Source of the DNA: Caulochytrium protostelioides
Taxonomy: Eukaryota > Chytridiomycota > Caulochytriomycetes > Caulochytriales > Caulochytriaceae
Direction: 5' to 3'
NCBI GenBank assembly: GCA_003615045.1
Contig: ML014369.1
Coordinates: 1 to 21,272 of the forward strand
Length of the DNA: 21,272 nt
In this document: one piece after another, positions 7,801 through 16,800 of the stretch
Numbering within the stretch: position 1 is the first letter of the stretch
Layout of the letters: the number at the start of each line of letters is the position of its first letter
The notes under the pieces: generated by a model
The model's database searches: none
Told to the model about the DNA's origin: nothing
Seen by the model: only the letters and a program-made list of their open reading frames with translations
Position numbers and translations under genes: made by a program

Positions 7801-10800
7801 CGCTTCGCAGTATCAAGCGCGGCTTCCATCGTCGCCAGCTGCTCCTGCAGCACGTCACGCTCGTGGTTTGCTGCATCGCCGCTGTTCTGCTCGTGCAACA
7901 AGCGCTTCTCCAGATCCGCAATCTGGCTCTGCAGCACCGACGTCTCGCGGGTCAGGCTCGCAGCGCCTTGCTGGCGATGGTTCTCGGCCAGCTGGACCTG
8001 GTCCGTCAAGGCCGCCAGCTCGCGCTCGAGCTGACGCACACGCGCTTCCCCAGCGGCCACGTGCTGATGGGCCGTCTGGAGCTCAGTCGACTCGGTGCGG
8101 TACCGCTGCTCCGCATTGTCGAGCGCTTCCTGTAAGGTCTCGATGCGCGTTTCGGCGTCGCTCAGCTGCTGCTGAAGGCGCTGGTGCTCGCTGCGCTGAG
8201 CCGCAAGCTGCCGCTCGGCATCACGCGTTTTCTGGTGCGCTTCCTGCAGCTGCTGCGCTTCGTGGCGGTAGCGCGAGCCCGTATCGGTTAGAGCCGCTTC
8301 GGCATCACGGACCCGCTGCTCAGCCTCGCGCAGTTGCTGCTCGGCACGCCGCGTGGCGTCCTGCTGGGCCCGCAACTGGCGCTCGAGCTCGCTGAGCTGA
8401 AGGTTCGCGTTCTGCAGTTCATCACTCTCGCGGCGATAGCGGTCGTCGCTATCATCGAGCGCGGCCTGGATCTGGGTTACGCGCGCCTGCGCGTCCGCCA
8501 TGTGCTGCTTGGCCGTCTCAGTTTCGTCGCGCTGGGCCGCGAGCTCAGCTTCCAGATCCTGGAGCTGCTGGGTCACATCGGCCACGCGCTGGTTGGCCTG
8601 CTGCAACGCGCCCGCCTCGACGCGGGACCGGTCGCCGGAATCGGCAAGCGCCGCCTGGGCCTCCGTGAGGCGCAAACGCGCATCGCTCAGCTGCTGCTCC
8701 ACGCGCCGCGTAGTTTCGCGCTGCGCGTCGAGCTCGCGCTCCGACTCGGTGAGCTGCTGCGTCGCGTCCTGCAAGGCCTTCGTCTCGTTGCGGTAGCGCG
8801 CTTCGGCATCGTCCAGCGCATCCTCGACGGTGCCAAGACGCTGCTGCGCCTCGCTCAGCTGCTGCTGCGCGCGGCGCGTTTCCGCCTGCTGTGCCGAGAG
8901 CTGACGCTCCAGCTCGTGCAGCTGCTGCCCCGAGATCTGCGTGTGGTGCTGGCGGGCCTGCTGGGCCGACGTCAGCTCCTGCTCGGCCGCGCGCAGTCGT
9001 TCGGCGGCGTGGGCAGACTGCTGGCGCAACTGGCGGATGTCAGCCTGCGCTTCCGACAGTTGGCTCTGCAGATCAGCCATCACGCTCATTTCGTGCTGGA
9101 GGCGCGTCTCAGTATCGTTGAGCGTCGCTTCACACGTGAGGAACTTGGTCTGGGTATCGTCGCGCTCGTCGCGCAGCCGCGCGATCAACTGCTTCTCTTG
9201 GGCAAGCTGCGCTTCCAAGGAGGCCACACGGCGCGACGCTTCGCCATCCACTTCGCGATGCGCGTTCTCGGCTTGGTCCAGCTGGCTCATCAGTGCGGTC
9301 AAATCGCGCTCGCACTGCCGCAGCTGCGTGGCTTGGGCTGCCAGCTGCTGGTTGGCTTCCTGGAGCTCGTGCGACTCCAGGCGGCACCGGTCTTCGGCAT
9401 CACGGAGCGCATCGCCGAGCGTCGCAACGCGCTGCTGCGCCTCACTGAGCTGCTGCTGGGCCTTTTGCGTCTCGTGTTGCTGCGATGCCAACTGGTGTTC
9501 GAGCTCGTGCACCTGCGCTTCCGAGAGCTGTTGGTCGCGCTCGCGCGCCGCCTGGGCGGATGAGAGCTCCGCTTCCAGATCGCGCAGTCGCTCGCTCGCA
9601 TGTGCGTGCTGCTGCGTCACGTGGCGCAAGTCGGCCTGCGCGTCAGCGAGCTGGTTCTGCGCCTCGGCAAGGGCTTGCACTTCATGCTGGAGGCGCGCTT
9701 CCGTGTCATTGAGCGTCGCTTCACACGTGAGGAACTTGGCATGCGTGTCGTCGCGCTCGTCGCGCAACCGCGCATGGCCTTCAGTTTCCTGGGCCAGTTG
9801 CGCTTCCAGCGAGGCGACGCGGCGACGCGACGCGTCGCTCAGGTCGCGATGCTCGCGTCGAACGGCGTCCAGCTCGGCTTCGGCACGCTGGAGCTGCTCG
9901 CCCGAGCGCGCCACCGAAGCCTCGTGTGACGCTTGCAGGCGCTGCATATCCGCATCAAGCGCGGCGCAGCGCGCTTGCGCCGTCTCATACTGACTCTGCA
10001 GCACGTCGAGCTGGCGTCGGGCCGCATTGGCTTCGTTCTGCGCCGTCTCCAGCTTCGTCTCGACGGCGCGCGCGTGGACACGCTCGGCCTCGAAGGCCGT
10101 CTTGGCTTCTTCTGCCTTCGACTGCACCGCCGAGTACAGAGTGGTGACGCGCACCAAATCGAGCTCCGCCTTCTGGGCTTGCTCGCGAGCTTGCTCCACC
10201 TGCTTGACAGTGCGGTTGAGCTGTTTCTGCAAATCATCCGCCTCCGACGACGCAATCTCGAGCCGCTGCTCGACCGTCTTGGCATGCTTCTTTTCCGCCT
10301 CGTAGGCGGCCTCGAGGTCAGCAACGCGCGAGGCCGATGCGGCGATCGTGTTCTGCGCAATCGTCAGGTCGCGCTGGATGTCGTGGACCGCCGACTGCTC
10401 GGCGGCGAGTCGGGTTTCCGCCGTGTGTAACTGCTCACGCACGCGCTGCGCTTCGTCAGCCGTCGAACGCAGCTCGGCCTCCAGCTTGGCTTGGTGCGCT
10501 TGCTGTGCCGACAGTTCTTCGCGCAGCGTGGCCACGTGGTTCGCCGCGTCGTCGCGCTCGCGCTGGGCCGCGGTCACGCGGTTCTCGGCGTCGGCCAGAC
10601 GGCCTTCGCGATCGGCCACGCGGTTCTCGGCGTCGGCCAGACGGTCGTCACGATCGGCAACCCGTTTCTCCGTATCCGCAAGGCGCCCTTCGCAATCCGT
10701 CAACGCCGCCTGCGTCGCAGTGTGTGCCGATTCCGCCGCAGCGAGACGCGACTCAGTGCGCTCAAGACGCTGCGTGACGGCGCTCAGCTGGGATTCGAGG

Positions 10801-13800
10801 GTCGTCACGAGCTGCTGTTCACTCCGCAGCAGCGCCTCCGTGCGCTCCGCTTCGAGCGCCGCATCGTCGCGCTGCTGCTGGAGCTCCGCCACGCGATTTT
10901 CGAGCTGGCTGAGCTCGGCTTGCTCGGCCGCAGCTTCCAGGTCGCGGGTCTCAAGACGGGATTCCGTTCGTTCAAGACGCGACGTGGCGCTGCCCAGCTG
11001 GACTTCGAGACTCTTGGCATGCTTCTGCTCAGCCACAAGCTCGGCCTTCGTCATCTCGAGCTCAGCGGTCAGAGTAGTGACGCGCGCCTCGCGCTGGCGC
11101 AACTCCTCGGCGAGCGTGTTGGCACGGAGCGCTGCTTCGCCATGGCGCTCTGATGAGCGCTGCAGATCACGCTGCGCCTGGGCATACTGGGCCTTCACCT
11201 CCGTCAGGTGCGTCGCGCTGAGCTCGGCCCGCTCTGTTTGTTGGGCCAACGCTTTCTGGGCCGAGAAGAGTTTCTTTTCGATGTGGTGAACTTGGCTCGT
11301 TGCGCCGTCCAGCTTCAACTCGACCTGCTTGGCATGCTCTTGCTCAATGGCGAGCTGCGTGCGGACCTCACCGACTTCGACCTCCAAGCGCGCCGTTTCA
11401 GACGCATAACGGTCCTCAGACGCGGTCAGGCTTGCTTGCAGCGCTGCTTCGCGGGACTGAGCTGCCTCATGCTCGGCCTGCAGCTCGGTCTGCAGCTGCT
11501 GCACACGCGCTTGCGCGTCAACCAGATGGGCTTGTTCAGAGGCGTATGAGGCTTGGACCGCGGCCAGCTCGCCCTGGAGACGCGCGGCTTCGGTGTGGGC
11601 CTCACTCTGGGTCAGGGCGGCCTGCGTCTTCAACTGCGCAGCCGTTTCTTTCGCGGCATCGAGCTGATCTTGCAGCTGGTGGATGCGGTCCTGCGAGGCC
11701 GACACGTGGTCCTGAGCATACGCGAGCTGCGCTTTAACCTCGTTGACTTCATCCTCGAGGCGCGCCTTGTCGGCGGTCAGCTGTTGTTCGGTCTGCTCGG
11801 CCTGTGCCTGCAGGGCAGCCAGGTCGGCCTGCGCTTGCCGGAGCTTCGCGTCATGATCAGCCTGGGCTTGACGGACAAGCTCATCGTGGTCGGCCTGTGC
11901 CTGGCGGACGCGCTCGTCGTGGTCCGTCTGCATCTGACGGACGTATTCATCGTGTTTGGCCTGAACCTGATCCAGCTGTTCCTTGTGGTCTACTTGGGCC
12001 TGGCGGGCTTGCGCCTCATGCTGCGATTGGATCTGACTCAGCTTCGCATCGTACTCGGCCTGCGCCTGGCGGACTTGCTCGTCGTGCTTGGCCTGAAGAT
12101 GGCGCAGCTGGGTGTCATACTCAGCTGCAGCTTGGGCGTGGTCAGCCTGAGCCTGACGCAGTTGCATCGCGTGATCAGCCTCGATCTGGCCCAGCTTCGC
12201 ATCAAACGCTGCCTGGGCCTGACCTAGCTTCGCATCAAACGTGGCTTGGATCTGGCCCAGCTTGGCATCGTACGCTGCCTGAGCCCGACGCTGCTGCTCG
12301 TCGTGGTCCGCTTCAGCTTTGCGCAACTGGGCTTCATGGTCCGCCTGCGCTTGACGCAGCTGGAGCTCAAGCGTTTGCACGCGAGCGGCTTCCGCCACTA
12401 GGTGCTCTGACGACTCGCGCAGCTGCGCCTTCGCCTCGCTCAGCTCGACGTCCAACCGCGCCGCCGTGTCGCGCAGCTCGGATTCGAGCCGCGCAAGATC
12501 CGCGGCAGACTGCGCCTCCACGTCGCGGACTTCGGCGGTCAGACGGGCCGTCTCTGCTGCGCGGAGGCGTTCTGTCTCGCTCAGCGCCACTTGCACCGCA
12601 TCGCGGTCACGTTCCAACGCCTCGCGCTGTTGCTCGAGTGTCTCGACGCGGTCGTGCGCACGGGCCAGCTCGGCCTGGACGGCCGCCAGTGACGCGGCGC
12701 GCTCGTCGCGCTCGGCCGTAACACTCGCCAGCTGACGCGCCTGCGTGTCGATCGCGTGCTGGGCATCGCTCTGCGCGTGTTTCGCGCGTGTCATGTCTTC
12801 CTGGAGGTGCTGAATGGTCGTCGTTTTGGCCTCCCCATCGCGTTTGAGGGACCGCACCGCATCCTTCGACTCGGCGAGTTCCTTTTTGATCATACTCGTT
12901 TTCTCCTCGTAGATCATTACGGTGTCCTGCGCGACATCCAGCTTCTCCTCCACGGAGCGCACGCGGTGACGCTCCTTCGAGAGCTGGAGCTGGCACTCCG
13001 AAAGTTTCGTCTCGGCGGTGCGCAGCGACCCCGTTAGCGACTGGACGCGCTGCTCCAGCGCTTGGCCACGGCCTTGCTCGGTGGCCAACTGCATCTGCGC
13101 GTGGCTCAGCGCCTTCTCCGTCAGGGCAGCAGTCTGCTCGACGGTCGCCAGCTGGCGCTCTTTGTTGGCCAGCGTTACGCGCAGCTCCGCCATCTCGGTG
13201 CCGAGCTGCGTCATCTGGTCGTGGAGGGAGGCCATTTCCTGCTTCGAGAGTGCAGTATGGTCCGAGGTCTGCAGCTGCAGGGCTTTAAGGAGCGATTCGG
13301 TGGTGGCATGCTCGCTGGTCTTGCGGGCTAGATCGTCCTGCAAGCGCTCCAGCTCGCGCTGCAACTCGGTTAGCGTGCTCTGACGCGAGTCCAACTCTTC
13401 CTGAAGCTGGCTTGCGAACTGCTGCGCGCTGTCGGATTTGTCCGACAGCGCGTCCTGCAAGCGCGTGTTCTTTTGCTCCAGCTCCTCGACACTGTCCTGA
13501 CTCAGCCGCAGCTGGATTTTGGTCTCCTCCAGCTCTTCGGCCAGCTGGTTGACTTGGCCATCATAGCGAACCAAACGGGCCTCCAATCGAGCGACATCGT
13601 CCTTGGCGCCAACTTCCGCCGCTGCCAGCTGGCTGAGAAGTTGCTGCTCGGTGCGGTTGAGTTCCTCAATGCGGAGCTGGCGGCTCGTCACGTCCTGGGC
13701 AAGCAGCGCCATTTCGTCGCGCAGACGGCGAATCGTCGCTTCATGCGTAACAATCGTGTCCTGGGCTGTGTTCGCCTCCGACTGGCTCGACTGGACCCAC

Positions 13801-16800
13801 GCATCGTGGGCATCGCTCGCGGTGGCCAGCTCGTCACGCAATGCCTCGCATCGCGTTTCGAGCGTTTCAATTGTCGTTTCTTTGGCCACGAGCGTGTCGC
13901 GCACCATCGCCAACGACGCCGTCGCCTCAGCCAACGCGGCCTTGTGGGTCGCGATGGCGGCAAGCAGCTGATCACGTTCGGTTTCAAGGGCCTGCTTGCT
14001 CGTATCGGCAGTCGCCTTCAGCTGAGAAATCTCGTGCTGCAAGTCGTTCTGCAGCGCCGCAGCGGCTTCCAGTTGCTGCTCGAGCTGCTGCCGCGACTGC
14101 GTCATTTCATCGAGTTGCTGCTGACGTTGGCGCAGGGCCGCTTGCGAGGTCGACTGGGTATGCGCGAGCTCAGAGCGCACGGTAGCCAACGTATCGGCCA
14201 GATCGTCCCGCTCTGCGGTGAGCTGACTGATGCGCTGCGCTTGCTGCTCAGAAGCGGCTTGTGATGCCGCCAGCGCCTCCTGGAGCGATGCCACATGGGT
14301 CTCCTGCGCGGACGCGTCGCGCGCATGTTGCTCGCGCGCTGCCGTCAAGGCGGCGGCCAGCGTCGTCCTTTCGCGATCGGTCTCCGCGAGCCGCTCGCGT
14401 TCGGCGGCCAGCTCGGACTGGGTAGCGGTCAGTGAGGCATCTAGCTGCGCGATCTGGGTGGTCTGCGTCGCGATCTGCGCATTGAGCTGGCGAAGCTTGC
14501 CCTGGACCTCATCGTTCAAGGCGTCGTATGCGCGCTCCTTCGCCGACAACCGCGCTGAGAGTTCGTGGGCATGCGCTTGCTCCTGAGACAGGCGTTTGGT
14601 TAGACTCAGGTTCTTGTCGTCACGGCGCTGGATTTCGTCGCTCAACTTTTTCATCGTATCCTGTGACGACGTCGATGCGCCCTTGGAAGCTTCCTGGAAG
14701 GCATCGAATGTCTCTTTGAGCTGCGCCTCGCGCTGCTCCGCCACGACGGCGCGCTCCAGCATATCGGCGAGCTCGCGGCGCACCGTCGCCACTGCATCGC
14801 GAGCGGCCGCGACGTCCGTCTGGCGCTCGTCCACCAGGGCCCGCAGCTCCTTGATCGTGGCTTCCAGTGCCTCCCGCTGGGTCGCATACTGGGCCTGGAC
14901 GCGCGCAGTCTCATCGCGAGACGTTGCGAGCGCGGCCCGCTCAGCGGCGAGCTGCTCCTCCGCCGTCTGGCGAGCGGCGTCCATCGCTTGGTGGTCCAAG
15001 GTCAACTGCTCGGTCTGGGCCGCGTGTTTCGCTTGATCAAGTTCCGCCGCGACCTGCAAATCGGCCAGCGCGTGGGCCGCGGCTTGGCCGTCGCGTGTCG
15101 CTTGCTCGAGCGCGGCTTCCTTGGCCTGCAGCGCGTTCGACGCTTTGTGGAGTGCCTCGCTTACGGACGCAAGTTCCGCCGCCTTGGCGTCGAGCTGCGA
15201 CTGCCATCGCGCTTCACTCGCCACAAGCTGTTGCTCGAGCGTAGTGATGCGGTTTTCGAGCAAATCGCGGGTCTGCTTGAAGCTCGTGGTTTGGGCTTGC
15301 GCCTCCAGATAGTTGGCCTGCAGCGTCAGGAGATCGCTGCGCGCCGCTTGCAACGCGTCGCTTACACTGGTCAGCTCGGCCGTGAGGCGCGCATGCTCCG
15401 CGCGGCTCGCTTCGTTGTTCTGTAGCATCGCCTTTTCAAGCTTCGTGCGGCGCTGCTCACTGTGCGCCAGCTTTTGCTGTTCGGCCTGGAGCGCGCTCTT
15501 TTGCTTCGCCAGCTGCTGCTGCACCTCGCTCAGCTGCTGCGCGTGCTGCGAGCCGGTCTGCTCATGCTGTGCAACGGACTGCTCGAGCTGGACCTTGTCA
15601 CGTTGCAGCGCCTCAATGGCGAGGGTTTGCTGCTCGACCCGCGCGCGCAGCTTCACGCCTTCATGGTCCATCGCCGCCACGTTTTGCGCTAAGCTCGCGC
15701 GCTCCTGCTCGATCCGCAGAAGCTGCGCCGTCAGGTCCTGCCCACGCTGCTCCACGGACGCGAGCTCGACACGGAGCTGCTGGATCGTGCCATCGGCAAG
15801 CTTGCGCTGGCGCACGGCGCCTTCTAGCTGGTGCTCGGTCGAGAGCAGCGTCTTTTGGGTCGACTCGGCCAAGGCCTCGGCCGCACGCAACTGTTGCGTG
15901 TGGCGCTCCTCGTCGGCCGCCAGCTGCGCGACCGTCTGGTCACGCTGCGCCTGCACATGCTGGTGCGCGGCTTGCTCGTCCTCCAACGCGTGGCGCAATT
16001 GCGTCAGCTCGTCCTGGACCTGTGCCAGTCGTGTGTCACGGTCTTTGACCTGCTGGGTCAGGGCGGCCACCTGGGCCTCGAGATCGGCCTGCGCGGCCGA
16101 GAGATCGCTGCGGGTACGATGCAAGGCGGCGCCGTTCTGGCCAGCTTCCTGGAGCTGCTCGCGGAGCAGCACCGTGTGGGCCATCTTGTCGTCCAGTTCC
16201 TGGCGCGTGTTCAGCAGCTCGCGCTCGAGTTTCTGGAGCTGGAGGCGCAGCTGGTTGCGGTCCTGGATCACGGCGCCCAGCTCCTGGTCGGCGCGGGTAT
16301 GCGTCTGCCGGAGATGCGACACGTCAATTTTGTGGTTCGAGAGCTCCGCTTCCAGCAGGACGACGCGCTCTTCGGCCGCATACTTGCCGACCTGCACCTC
16401 GGCCTTGCGCTGCAAGCTGGCAGCGACTTGCTTTTGCGATTCCTGCAAGCTCTTGCGCAAAGTCTCGACCGTCGAGACGAGCGACGCGATCCGCGTTTCA
16501 TACTGCTGGGCATCGGCTTGCGACGCGTGCGAAACAGCATGAACGGCCTGCGCTTTACTCTCGCGGCGCTCCGCAATGCTCGTTTCGGCGGCCTGCACCG
16601 ATTGCTGCAAGCGCTCGTTCTCGCTCGTGATCCGACGCACGGTTTCTTTAAGCTCGGCCTCCGTGGCCTGGAACTGGGCCCGGCGGTCCTGCCAGCGGTG
16701 GGCCTGCTGCTTATACACTGTCAACTCGCGGGTGAGCGACTCGGCCGTGCGACTGACGGCCGCTTCCTGCTGCTGGAGGTGGCGATTGGACGTCTCGAGC

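Noticed and set aside
10574-12359. CRISPR-like array from regularly spaced repeats
   Set aside because: The repeats are tandem, in frame, without unique spacers, and lie in a eukaryotic coding sequence.
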